DNA of 52,679 bases from Emticicia agri. Its GTDB lineage: Bacteria; Bacteroidota; Bacteroidia; Cytophagales; Spirosomataceae. The notes under the pieces were generated by a model. That model saw only the letters and a program-made list of their open reading frames with translations. It did not search any database and was not told the origin of the DNA. Shown one piece after another: positions 1 to 8,303 of the stretch; positions within the stretch are counted from its first letter, which is position 1, and each line of letters begins with the position of its first letter. Made by a program: the position numbers and the translations under genes. The stretch lies in contig NZ_SEWF01000046.1 in NCBI RefSeq assembly GCF_004168285.1, positions 1 through 52,679 on the forward strand, written 5' to 3'.

Positions 1-1006
1 TAACGTGAATTCGATGTTTATTTAATGATGAAAGTAGCTGGTTTAGTCTCATAAAAGCAATATGCAATTAGTCCACCAAAAGTATGAGCCATAGCATTGA
101 TAGGATTTCTATGTCTGGTATGATCTATGTCAAAAACAGTCATTAGAATGTCATTGACAGATTCTATCAAAGCCCGTTTTTTTAGGTTGATTTTGTCTTT
201 TATTTTCATCAGTTTATTTTTCATATTTTTTCTGACTTTAGTAATCAATAAAAGCCCTCTGAGATAGTATTGTTCAAAGAGTTTAGTTAGATATCCTTTA
301 TCACCAAAGCATTGTCCTTTTAGACCATCAAACATATAATTCATAAGTCTGTCATCATTATCAGAGATATTGGCTGGTGTAAGGGCGAAATTAATAATTT
401 GACCTAATTCATTGATTATCAGGTGGGTTTTTAGTCCATAGAACCAACCAGTAGAAGATTTTCCACGACCAGCAAACCCTACAAAGACTTTATTTGAATG
501 AATTCGTCTATTATCACAAACGGGCATTTTCTTACTATCAATAAAATAATTACCCGTCCTAATAGAAAACAAAGAAAGGTATTTTAAGAACATTTGTAAT
601 CTCAGAGTCTGATAGGGAATTAATTCAATAAAACGATTATATGAAGGTATTTTAGGGAAATCTTTCACTAAAACATTCCTTACTAAATCTTGATAATAGT
701 ACTGAAAGCATTTATATCCTGAATAATGATAGAATATAATAAGTGTCAAAATTTCACTATCACTTAAGGTACTTAAGGGTTGGTTTTGGTTTGCAGGTAC
801 CCCCCTTTTTGCTAACCAATTATCAAATAATTGACAGAAATCATCGCATCTCACAAAGATTTCAATTAGCTTATTTTCATTATATTGCATAAGAATTGGG
901 GTGATTTTTGAGGTTTATGGACGGGAATTCATAAATTTCTCATTTTTACTCCAATTCTTATTATAACTAATTGAAATACAATATTTTAACCATCGAACTC
1001 ACGTTA
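1..1006 (-). mobile_element. IS982-family insertion sequence
   Basis: The element is bounded by 16-bp terminal inverted repeats with one mismatch: TAACGTGAATTCGATG at 1-16 and the complement of TAACGTGAGTTCGATG at 991-1006. It encloses one transposase gene on the minus strand. A length of about 1 kb with a single ORF is normal for IS982. The left end coincides with the window edge, so a target duplication cannot be checked. On the right it abuts a headless coding remnant that starts at 1007. Confidence 0.88.
18..890 (-). CDS. IS982-family transposase
   Basis: This 290-aa DDE transposase moves the surrounding element by cutting and joining at its inverted repeats. The catalytic core reads well: FIDSKKMPVC near residue 116 holds the first aspartate, the RGKSSTGWFYGLKTHL stretch typical of IS982 follows, CFGDKGYL holds the second aspartate, and KKRALIESVNDIL near the C-terminus holds the glutamate. 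The length matches intact IS982 transposases, and no stop or frameshift is visible, so the copy may be active. The ATG at 890 is followed by MQYNENKLIEIF, a normal IS982 N-terminus. It belongs to the IS982 element spanning 1-1006. Confidence 0.93.
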   Translation of the reverse strand: MQYNENKLIEIFVRCDDFCQLFDNWLAKRGVPANQNQPLSTLSDSEILTLIIFYHYSGYKCFQYYYQDLVRNVLVKDFPKIPSYNRFIELIPYQTLRLQMFLKYLSLFSIRTGNYFIDSKKMPVCDNRRIHSNKVFVGFAGRGKSSTGWFYGLKTHLIINELGQIINFALTPANISDNDDRLMNYMFDGLKGQCFGDKGYLTKLFEQYYLRGLLLITKVRKNMKNKLMKIKDKINLKKRALIESVNDILMTVFDIDHTRHRNPINAMAHTFGGLIAYCFYETKPATFIIK

Positions 1007-1228
1007 AGTAATAATATATTCGATTTTAGTGGCGATTTTGATACTTTTTCGAAATGGTTTGAGCTATGCACTAACTCACACAAAAAGGTAAGAGAAGGTT
1101 GGCAAGAAGTTATCAGAACCATTTTCATACATTTTGATGTAAAACAAGCGATTTACTTTTCAGAAAGGGGCTTTGATTATGAAGAGTGTCAGGATTTTGA
1201 TGAGTTATTAAATTCTATTCAAGAACAT
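1007..1228 (+). pseudogene. headless gene remnant between IS982 and a rearrangement junction
   Basis: An open frame continues out of the right inverted repeat of the IS and encodes about 74 residues, starting SNNIFDFSGDFDTFSKWFEL and ending near LLNSIQEH. The apparent start upstream lies inside the IS, so the original N-terminus is lost. At about 1228-1232 the frame runs into sequence that belongs to the antisense Ig/ELWK gene, so the C-terminus is lost too. Acidic and aromatic residues suggest a small soluble protein. I do not recognise the family. It is almost certainly non-functional. Confidence 0.5.
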
Positions 1229-3276
1229 CCCCCTACCCGAACCTTCTCCAATGGCTGTAAAAAATAAAGTACCATTCATATTGATAAGGATACTAGGTTC
1301 AGAACTGTTTACTCCGGGCATTATATCTTTTAGTAGTACAGTACCATTGGCTGTTCCGTAACTTTTCCATAATTCTTTCCCGACGGTTGTTTCATCGTTT
1401 ACTGTAAAATAGGCTATTCCGTTTACATCAGTGATGAAACCAATCTCGGTATTGGTAATGCCAGTAATTATATCTTTTACCATCACAGTTCCATCGGCTT
1501 CTCCATTACTAATCCATAATTCATTGCCATGTACACCATCACTTGCCGCAAAAACAAAAGATTACCCACCTTTTTAAGCGAGTTGGTATACGAAGGGTCT
1601 GGGCCGGGGTTAATATTCTTTACAAGCATCGTTCCTTCTAATGTCCCGTCAGTCTTCCATAATTCCCGTCCATACTCAGGGTTTTCAGTGGTAAAAAATA
1701 GCGTCCCATTTACATTGGTCAGTTCGTCCAGTTCTGAGGACGTCTCTCCCGGATTAATATTATCACTTACCATATAAGGCAACTGCGGCATACTAATCAC
1801 ACTCACGGCATTGGTGGCTACCCTAGTGGTTTCATAAATACCATTTCTGCAAGTAGCATAGAAAGTCATATTTTGGCTTGGGTAATATCCGACTGACGTA
1901 CCGACACCTATTTCGTTACCTCCGCTCTCCTGATTGTACCAAACTACTTGCCCACCGCTGCAAGTAGCGCTAAATATCACTTTTGCCCCACTCACAATAC
2001 TCGTTTTATTGACAGAAACAGCTGTCGGGTCGGTCAAAGTCGCAACTGTTACTTCACTGGTTGCCTCTCTGTTGCTCTCGCAAGACCCGTTCTTACAGCT
2101 GGCATAGTAGATGGTAGTAGTTGACGGTGCAATGCTTAACCCTGACCCTGTGCCTATTGCATCACCCCCTGTACCCTGATTGTACCAGGTAACTGTCCCC
2201 GAACTACAAGTAGCGGTTAAATAAACGGTTGTGCCGATAAAAGTACTGGTCTTATTTACCAAAACATCTGTTGGAATACCCGGCATAGCTGTAACATTTA
2301 CTTCTGTAGTAGCTACACGTACACTTTCGCAAAACTCACCTATACAAGCAGCATAGTATATAATATTTGTAGTCGGACTCTGGCTAAGGTCTGTTTCTAT
2401 GCCAATAGCCGATCCTCCGGTTGCCTGAGTATACCAAGTAAGCGTTCCGGTGCTACAATTAGCTGATAATGTGACAGCAGTGCCTGAACAAATATTTGTC
2501 TCGCTAACCGAAACGTCTGTCGGAAAATCCGGTAAAGGATTCACATTTACCCCATCTACAGCTACAAAATTACTTTCGCATGAGCCGTTTATACATTTAG
2601 CAAAATATCTCGTCTGCTCGTCGGTAGGACTTTGGATTAAACCTGACCCGGTTCCAATGGCAGTTGTTTCTCTATACCAGGTTACCGTTCCACTGCTACA
2701 ATTGGCAGTTAAAGTAACAGTCTCCCCCAGACAGATAGTCGTTTTATTAACCGAAACGCTTGTCGGATTGGCAGGTATGCCTGTAACAGTTACTGTTCCC
2801 GCAGATACTCTACTACTTTCACTATCACCTACCGCTATTCTTGCGGGTGCTCCACTAACAAAGCAGGAGGCGTAGTAGGTTGTTGTAACAGCAGGACTTG
2901 TTATTAATGGTGAGCCTGTACCAATAGCTGTTCCTCCGGTTTCCTGATTATACCAGGTTACTGTACCGGTTGCACAAGTGGCCGTCAAAGAAACATTACT
3001 CCCTGCGCAAATACTGGTGGGGCTGGCTGATACTGAAGTAGGGCTATCAGGTACAGGTTCTGAAACTTTGTAATTTATAAGGTTTTTAATTATGACCTCA
3101 TCGTTAACACTTTCATTCAGTGCAAGGTCAGGATAAGTAGTTTGAGTTGGTGCAGTAATGACTTGCTTTTTTTTAGCACTTTTGCCTGTTTGAGATAATT
3201 GAGCAAAAGTAATAGAGGACAGCAGTAAGCAAAAAATCAAACACAACAGTTTACCAGAGATGGAAAGGTGGTTCAT
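1208..3276 (-). pseudogene. exported Ig-like / ELWK-repeat surface protein, frameshifted and 3'-truncated
   Basis: The reading frame starts with a signal peptide (MNHLSISGKLLCLIFCLLLS, ending near SITFA) and then has five Ig-like units of about 82 residues. Each carries a TATCSSGTVTWYNQ-like strand and a YYASC strand, the style of CHU_C-associated Ig domains that bind or space surface proteins. They are followed by ELWK(T/S)DGT repeats of the hyalin-like kind. After residue ~575 the frame breaks: restoring one T in the T5 run (A5 on the plus strand at 1550-1554) gives LLFFAASDGVHGNELW and joins the downstream frame at 1208-1486. That frame ends in foreign sequence after GEGSGRG at about 1230, so the C-terminus, where a sorting domain would sit, is missing. 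Function: probable adhesin or matrix protein, now a pseudogene unless the one-base gap is a sequencing error. Confidence 0.8.
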
Positions 3277-3770
3277 TGGCAGTTGAGGAATAAATATTAT
3301 GTACGCCTGTTTAACAATTGTTGCTATAGATATAATCTCTTTTCCACAAAGAGCTTAAATATATTATTTTTCAATTGTACGTATATAAGTATTGCAATTT
3401 TGATACCACCCTCATTAGTATATGCTGTTATTCTGCATTAATTTTTTATTTGAGTATAAACATTTATTAAGCGGATACAAAGTTCTGTTTACTTTGAGAA
3501 CAGATTGATATTTGACCTATTCTCAAAAATCATTATTGTCAATTTTAATTGGCCGTTTTTAATATTTTTTCATTTAACATTCAAAGACAAACAGTCTCTT
3601 ATTGGCAACAGAATAGGGGGTTGATTAATAACCTGAAACAAACCGGCCAGTACAATCATTCTTTTTACTGGCCGGTTTGTTTCTGATTGGAAGGAAGGAG
3701 GAGTCTATTAAGATTCTGAAAAATCTATTGTTTGTTTTTTTGAAGGAAATTCGATAAACCTGTCAAAACT
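3277..3770. other. non-coding gap
   Basis: This 494-base gap lies upstream of the Ig/ELWK pseudogene and downstream of the 119-aa gene. Apart from the long hairpin at 3635-3683 it is AT-rich sequence with no open frame that looks coding. The promoter of the Ig/ELWK gene presumably lies in its first 150 bases, but I see no convincing box. Confidence 0.6.
3635..3683 (-). terminator. strong hairpin, probable terminator
   Basis: Perfect 18-bp arms (GAAACAAACCGGCCAGTA and its complement) enclose a 13-nt loop. The hairpin lies just downstream of the 119-aa gene that ends at 3771 on the minus strand. There is no long T-tract after the stem, so the termination assignment rests on stem strength and position. 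Confidence 0.7.
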
Positions 3771-4130
3771 TTATATTTTTTTAAATACCTTCCGCTCATA
3801 TACACTAAACCACTTCATCATGAGTTTTGAATGATTTTCATTATAAAGATAAGCTTCAATGGCTACTTTATTAGCTGTAAAATCAATGATGTCGCATTCA
3901 AAACTATAGAATCCTTTCTCTATTGTTTCTCTGAAAAAATAGTGAGTAGAATAGATGAGATTCATTTTTTTCCCTGATTTAAACTGTCTGAGAGATTGAA
4001 AAACATAATCTTTCAACAAGTTTAAAAGCTGATTGACGGATACCTCATGTTCGTTTGTTACTTCGTTTTCAATAATGACTTTATAATAGTAATTAAATTC
4101 TCGTTTGTTAATGCCTGAATTAAAAATCAT
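3771..4130 (-). CDS. hypothetical protein, 119 aa
   Basis: This is a short soluble protein with no signal peptide or membrane segment. It starts 14 bp after the stop of the TonB-dependent receptor gene on the same strand, so the two are probably co-transcribed and share the terminator at 3635-3683. The sequence has a helix around VSVNQLLNLLKDYVFQSL followed by alternating strand-like stretches (NLIYSTHYFF, YSFECDIIDF, VAIEAYLYN, MMKWFSVYER). That order is reminiscent of hotdog-fold thioesterases, but no family motif is clear, so this is only a guess. The start at 4130 is the only sensible ATG. A role linked to the receptor's substrate is possible from the context alone. Confidence 0.7.
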   Translation of the reverse strand: MIFNSGINKREFNYYYKVIIENEVTNEHEVSVNQLLNLLKDYVFQSLRQFKSGKKMNLIYSTHYFFRETIEKGFYSFECDIIDFTANKVAIEAYLYNENHSKLMMKWFSVYERKVFKKI

Positions 4131-4144
4131 ACATTTTAACAGGT

Positions 4145-6586
4145 TTAAAATTCTATAATAAATCCAACACTTGGGGTTGGTCTTCCTGATAGATTATCTA
4201 AAATAACCGGAATAGCATTTGACCCGTCAGACTTGATACCTTGGCCATCGGTCGTTTCAAAGTCAGAATTATCAGCTTTGCGTTTAAAGGTAAAATAAGG
4301 AATAGACGCATTTTTAAAGGCAAATACATTCTGTATATCTAAGAATAAATCCAATGTCCAGCGAGAATAATTCCATTTTTTATCCACACGTATATCCACC
4401 TGATTAAAGGCTTTCAGACGAACCGAATTTAATTGGGTATAATCAAAGATTCCTTGTCCAAGTGTCAGGTAATTTTGCTGAGAGGCAGCCAGGTCATAGG
4501 GTGTATATGGGCTACCCCCGGCAAAGCGATATTTTACTCCTAACTCCCATTGTTTATTTAGTTTAAGACCGTAAATCAGCGAAACCAGATGACGGACATC
4601 CCAGGCAGAGGGTCTTAAATCGGTATTCTGTCCACCAAATTTGCTTCGTACAAAGGTGTATGAAAGTGTCAGAAAGTTCCGTTTCACAAGTTTCTGTTGC
4701 ACAAAGAACTCAACTCCATAAGTCTGTCCTTTACCCACCGATTGCACGGCTTCATTGCCAATGGCTCCAAAATCGCCACCCAGGTTGGCTAAGGATAGAT
4801 TATTCAGGGTGGTAATCGGATAATTGCGGTAATCTTTATAAAAGCCTTCTACAGTAAATCTTAAATCCGGTTTAGGAAGATACTCCAAACCCAATGCGTA
4901 GTGTATGGTACTGATGTACTTATTATTTTGGTTGGTATAATTGCCTTGTGCATCTTTAAAACCTAACACCGTATAAATAGGTATTTTATAATAGCTTCCC
5001 CAAGCGGCATTAAGTCTGAAGTTACTGCTGAAAGGGACAGATACAGAAAGACGTGGTGAGAGCGTTTTGAGCGGATTCTGGCCTTCGTTGGTAAAGCTGT
5101 TCATATCAGTTCTTAACCCGGCAGACAAACTTACCTGATTAGAAAAGGTTTTTCCAACCTGCGCAAAAGCACCATACTTCCAGAAATTTAAGTCAGTCAT
5201 AAAACGATAAGCTACTTCCGGCTGAATGATATTGCCGTTTTCGTCAAGTACTTCATTTCTTATTTTCTGAAAGAAATCATTCCGGTAATTCACATATTGT
5301 ATCACACCGCCTACACTATAAGTAAAACCATTCTGAGATTTTTTGAGATATGCCCGCAGCTTGTTTTCAATTTCTTTCGATTGGGAAAACAGATTCTGCA
5401 ACTCAGGATTCGGATTATTATTATCTTCATACCTTTCTAATGAATTATTCAGATGATTACGGCTCAGGGCAATATTGATAAACCCTTTATTAATCAGATG
5501 TCTGATAGAGGCTCCTGCTGTATAATTCCATTGATTGATAAGCGAAGAATTGCGGAAGATATATATGTTTTCGGGGCTTGGGTCTTTGGGTAGCGCAAAT
5601 TTAAAATCATCAATTGCTCCTACACCTATCAGGTTTAATGTTGTTTTAGCGCCTAATTTATGGGTAATTTTGGTTTGAAAGTCCCAATAATTAGGTCTGA
5701 TAGGCAAGTCTATCAGCTTGAAGAGAAGTTGTAGGTACGAACGACGCCCCGAAAGTAAGAAATTGGTTTTATCACTGATTTTGCCGTCGAAAGTAGCCGC
5801 CAGTTCAGTAGCACTCAACCGGATATTACTTTGCAGACGCTCGGAATTACCCACTTTCTGGTTGATTTCAAAAACACCCGAAAGAGCATTGTCATATTGA
5901 GCATTAAAAGCTGAGGTACTCAATTTGATGTCTTCGACAAAGGCGGTATTGATGATACCGGCAGGACCTCCGGCACTACCTTGTGTAGAAAAGTGGTTGA
6001 GTACAGGAATTTCGATACCATCAAGGTAATAGATATTTTCGTTTGGCCCTCCACCTCTGAGCACAATATCGTTTCTAAATCCCCCACTTCCGGTAGTTCC
6101 GGCCACACCCGGCAGTGCCTGAATCACCTTTGATACATCAAAATTACCGCCCGGATTGCTTCTGATTTCTTCAACCGTAAGAGATTGTACAGAAAGCGGG
6201 GTAATAACATCTGATGCAATAGCCGATTTCTCTTTCTGATTTTTTACTGTTACTTCACTCAAAGCCGAAGTTTCAGCTTGTAACTCAAAGTTTACAGACT
6301 GCGCATTCCCTGAGGTCAGGTTAATATTGTATTTAACAAGGGTTTGATAACCCACACAAGTGACTTTCAGGTTGTAGCTGCCAACGGGGAGCGATAGACG
6401 AAAGTTGCCTTCAAGGTCGGTAGTAGTGCCTTGGGTAGATTGCTCAACGCTTACAGTAGCACCTATCAAGGGTTCCTGGGTATTTTTGTCAGTAACTTTT
6501 CCGTAAATATTTCCTGTATTCTGGGCAAAAGCGCAGAAACTAAATAATGTTAAGAAAAAAATAGAGTAGAATTTAGTGGTTTTCAT
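4145..6586 (-). CDS. TonB-dependent outer-membrane receptor with CarboxypepD_reg-like domain
   Basis: The 813-aa product is an outer-membrane, TonB-energised importer. In order it has a signal peptide (1-21, ending FCAFA), a carboxypeptidase-regulatory-like beta-sandwich (about 24-112; GNIYGKVTDKNTQEPLIGAT), a plug domain (about 125-240, with VSKVIQALPGVAG and the NDIVLRGGGPNENIYYLDGI stretch) and a 22-strand-type barrel ending SVGFIIEF with the terminal aromatic residue. The architecture is that of Bacteroidota TonB receptors, but no SusD-like partner is next to it, so a glycan role is not implied; siderophore, metal or peptide uptake is equally possible. A MarR regulator is encoded divergently 126 bp away, with an 18-bp-arm palindrome between the two genes, so substrate-dependent control by that regulator is likely. 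A small unknown gene follows at 4130. Confidence 0.92.
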   Translation of the reverse strand: MKTTKFYSIFFLTLFSFCAFAQNTGNIYGKVTDKNTQEPLIGATVSVEQSTQGTTTDLEGNFRLSLPVGSYNLKVTCVGYQTLVKYNINLTSGNAQSVNFELQAETSALSEVTVKNQKEKSAIASDVITPLSVQSLTVEEIRSNPGGNFDVSKVIQALPGVAGTTGSGGFRNDIVLRGGGPNENIYYLDGIEIPVLNHFSTQGSAGGPAGIINTAFVEDIKLSTSAFNAQYDNALSGVFEINQKVGNSERLQSNIRLSATELAATFDGKISDKTNFLLSGRRSYLQLLFKLIDLPIRPNYWDFQTKITHKLGAKTTLNLIGVGAIDDFKFALPKDPSPENIYIFRNSSLINQWNYTAGASIRHLINKGFINIALSRNHLNNSLERYEDNNNPNPELQNLFSQSKEIENKLRAYLKKSQNGFTYSVGGVIQYVNYRNDFFQKIRNEVLDENGNIIQPEVAYRFMTDLNFWKYGAFAQVGKTFSNQVSLSAGLRTDMNSFTNEGQNPLKTLSPRLSVSVPFSSNFRLNAAWGSYYKIPIYTVLGFKDAQGNYTNQNNKYISTIHYALGLEYLPKPDLRFTVEGFYKDYRNYPITTLNNLSLANLGGDFGAIGNEAVQSVGKGQTYGVEFFVQQKLVKRNFLTLSYTFVRSKFGGQNTDLRPSAWDVRHLVSLIYGLKLNKQWELGVKYRFAGGSPYTPYDLAASQQNYLTLGQGIFDYTQLNSVRLKAFNQVDIRVDKKWNYSRWTLDLFLDIQNVFAFKNASIPYFTFKRKADNSDFETTDGQGIKSDGSNAIPVILDNLSGRPTPSVGFIIEF

Positions 6587-6604
6587 ACCAAATGAATTAG
6601 ATTA

Positions 6605-6650
6605 GTTTTATATAGAACATTTATAAGAATAAAAATGTTTTATATAAGAC
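6605..6650. promoter_or_regulatory. inverted-repeat operator candidate for the MarR regulator
   Basis: Two 18-bp arms, GTTTTATATAGAACATTT at 6605-6622 and the complement of GTCTTATATAAAACATTT at 6633-6650, match at 16 of 18 positions around a 10-bp centre. The site sits between the divergent receptor and MarR genes, 19 bp from the receptor start. Dyad operators in such intergenic spaces are usual for MarR proteins. Autoregulation is inferred. Confidence 0.65.
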
Positions 6651-6712
6651 AAAAATATTTTTTATAGTATGATGTAAAACTATTTTTTTTTAAATTGCTA
6701 AAATTTCAAGCT

Positions 6713-7330
6713 ATGGACTATACTATTTTAAAGGAAATTATTGCTCTGGCTGAGGCATATCAGCAACAAACCCATGCACAACGCTGGCAAAAGGAGCAAT
6801 TTGTATCATGGATAATTAATCAAGCCAATCAATCGCAACAAGTGCCCAAAAACCCTGTTCCATCACAAGATGGCTTAATTTCAATGTTTTTGGGTATTGC
6901 TTATAAGTATGCACAGTTTTATGCCAGAAGGGTATTTCGTAATACAGAAGTATATTCACTCGACGACTTCGCCGTTCTGGTTTCTCTTTTTCCCAATAAG
7001 GAGTTTAAGAAAATAGATGTTCTGCGTATGTGTATTCAGGAGAAATCGTCAGGGAATGAAGTGCTGAAAAGATTGCTCCGTGATGGCATGCTACAAGAAA
7101 GAGACAATCCGGCAGATGCCCGCTCAAAACTTTTATCACTGACTGATAAAGGTCGCACACAGTATGGGCTGATTCAGAACGGAATTCAGAAAATGGCTGG
7201 CCATATTGTTGGCAACTTAAGTATTGAGGAGAAGAATCATTTACTACAGGTACTTATGAAACTCCACCAATATCATCATCCTTATTTTGAAGAGAATAAT
7301 GAAGAAACGCTGAAACAATTATTAAACTGA
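6713..7330 (+). CDS. MarR-family transcriptional regulator
   Basis: A DNA-binding regulator of about 205 aa. The winged-helix core lies at roughly residues 85-150 (FKKIDVLRMCIQEKSSGNEV, then VLKRLLRDGMLQERDNPADARSK), with the wing signature D.ADARSKLLSLTDKGR that is diagnostic for MarR. Flanking helices (residues 1-75 and 155-205) would form the dimer interface. I chose the ATG at 6713 (MDYTILKEI) over a TTG 18 bp upstream, because the upstream codons overlap a T-rich leader. It is transcribed away from the TonB receptor gene and probably represses that gene and itself through the palindrome at 6605-6650. The ligand cannot be deduced. Confidence 0.88.
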   Translation: MDYTILKEIIALAEAYQQQTHAQRWQKEQFVSWIINQANQSQQVPKNPVPSQDGLISMFLGIAYKYAQFYARRVFRNTEVYSLDDFAVLVSLFPNKEFKKIDVLRMCIQEKSSGNEVLKRLLRDGMLQERDNPADARSKLLSLTDKGRTQYGLIQNGIQKMAGHIVGNLSIEEKNHLLQVLMKLHQYHHPYFEENNEETLKQLLN

Positions 7331-7430
7331 TTGTGCCTGATGTAGATTACAAAATTTCAGGACATTTAACAACTACCAAACTTTATTGATGCCAGATACC
7401 TGAAGGTTTTCGTTTACTTATAAATTTTAT

Positions 7431-7915
7431 CTATAGTATTTTTGATGGTAACTCTTTAAATAAATTATTTTCTTTTGATGTAATAATACCCTTTATTTCT
7501 ATGCCTGATTCAGAAATGAAATCTTTAAAAAGTGTATAATTCAAAATTTTATTTATCTGCGTTTGAATATTTAATTCTGCCAAATTATATTGTTGTGCAA
7601 ATATTGCTGGCTTTGAAAGTAAGAAAAATAATATTCGATATATAGTTCTTCAATGACCTTCTCGCAGGTTAGCCCTGCTAACTTTTTTCTTTTAATAATA
7701 CTATTAATAAATCTGCATGAGGTATCATTTACTATATAAATTGTTTTTATTCTTTCTTTAAAAATAAGATGTTTTACACCTAAGTTATATACGAAATCGT
7801 GCGTCTCTAATACAGTACCTGCGTAAGTCAGAAAGAAAACTTCATTGCCATATTTTTTCCGTATAAAAGTTTCCAGACCTGAAAATGGACATACGATAAA
7901 TAGTTTATTAGCCAT
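7431..7915 (-). pseudogene. conserved-looking small protein interrupted by a one-base frameshift
   Basis: The first frame encodes 114 aa (MANKLFIVCPFSGLETFIRK ... IIWQN) and stops at 7571. A second frame on the same strand stays open past that stop to 7431 and reads coherently (AQQYNLAELNIQTQINKILN ... KELPSKIL). Adding one T in the short run at 7599-7601 joins them into a protein of about 160 aa. It contains VNDTSCRFINSIIKRKKL and alternating strand/helix segments resembling a small Rossmann-like fold. I do not know its function. Either the gene is a recent pseudogene or the base was missed in sequencing. The hairpin at 7955-7996 separates it from the icd operon upstream. Confidence 0.65.
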
Positions 7916-7954
7916 GATTATATATGTATGTGAATTTTCAAAACTATTTCATAA

Positions 7955-7996
7955 ATAGCAGGAGTGTGTAGGATATATCCTACACACTCCTGCTAT
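7955..7996 (-). terminator. 42-bp perfect palindrome, probable terminator of the icd operon
   Basis: Two 21-bp arms (left arm starting ATAGCAGGAGTGTG) are exactly complementary with no spacer. It lies 48 bp downstream of the 82-aa gene that follows icd and upstream of the gene starting at 7915. As RNA it would form a long hairpin with a small TATA-type loop. Perfect palindromes of this length are also cruciform candidates. Confidence 0.72.
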
Positions 7997-8043
7997 AAAG
8001 GAGATGAACATTAGAAATCAATAACAGCTTTCGCACTATTTTT

Positions 8044-8292
8044 TCAGGAATGCTCAATCGTAATAATAGCGTCCAATCTCAAGCCCGGTTCTTCTCTTCT
8101 AATGCTACTTCTAAAATCGAAGAGTTCTTTTTGTAATCTTTTTATTTTTGACTCTCTATATTTTATATCTTCTTCGTTGCTATTAGTAGCTATTTTATTT
8201 TCGTGATACTTTATTTTTATATGTATCAATTGAGTGATGAGTTCTAAAGCATCCTGAGAGCTGAACTCTCCTTGTATAAGTTGAATATTCAT
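8044..8292 (-). CDS. hypothetical protein, 82 aa, downstream of icd
   Basis: A small hydrophilic protein encoded 11 bp after the icd stop, so it is almost surely in the same transcript. It is mostly helical: MNIQLIQGEFSSQDALELIT leads into a charged coiled-coil-like stretch (about residues 28-65; IKYHENKIATNSNEED and KYRESKIKRLQKELFDFR), then a short C-terminal strand (LDAIITIEH). There is no signal peptide. I know no function for it. The coupling to icd and the size suggest a small accessory or regulatory protein, but that is inference. The ATG at 8292 sits next to the icd stop and needs no alternative. Confidence 0.72.
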   Translation of the reverse strand: MNIQLIQGEFSSQDALELITQLIHIKIKYHENKIATNSNEEDIKYRESKIKRLQKELFDFRSSIRREEPGLRLDAIITIEHS

Positions 8293-8303
8293 AATAGATA
8301 AGT

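Noticed and set aside
971-1267. A 98-aa plus-strand gene starting inside the IS982 end
   Set aside because: Its first 12 codons are the IS inverted repeat and its last codons are antisense to the Ig/ELWK gene. Only 1007-1228 is a real remnant, listed as a pseudogene.
1790-3050. CRISPR-like or tandem DNA repeat
   Set aside because: The periodicity of about 245 bp is explained by coding repeats of Ig-like domains; there are no short identical repeats with unique spacers.
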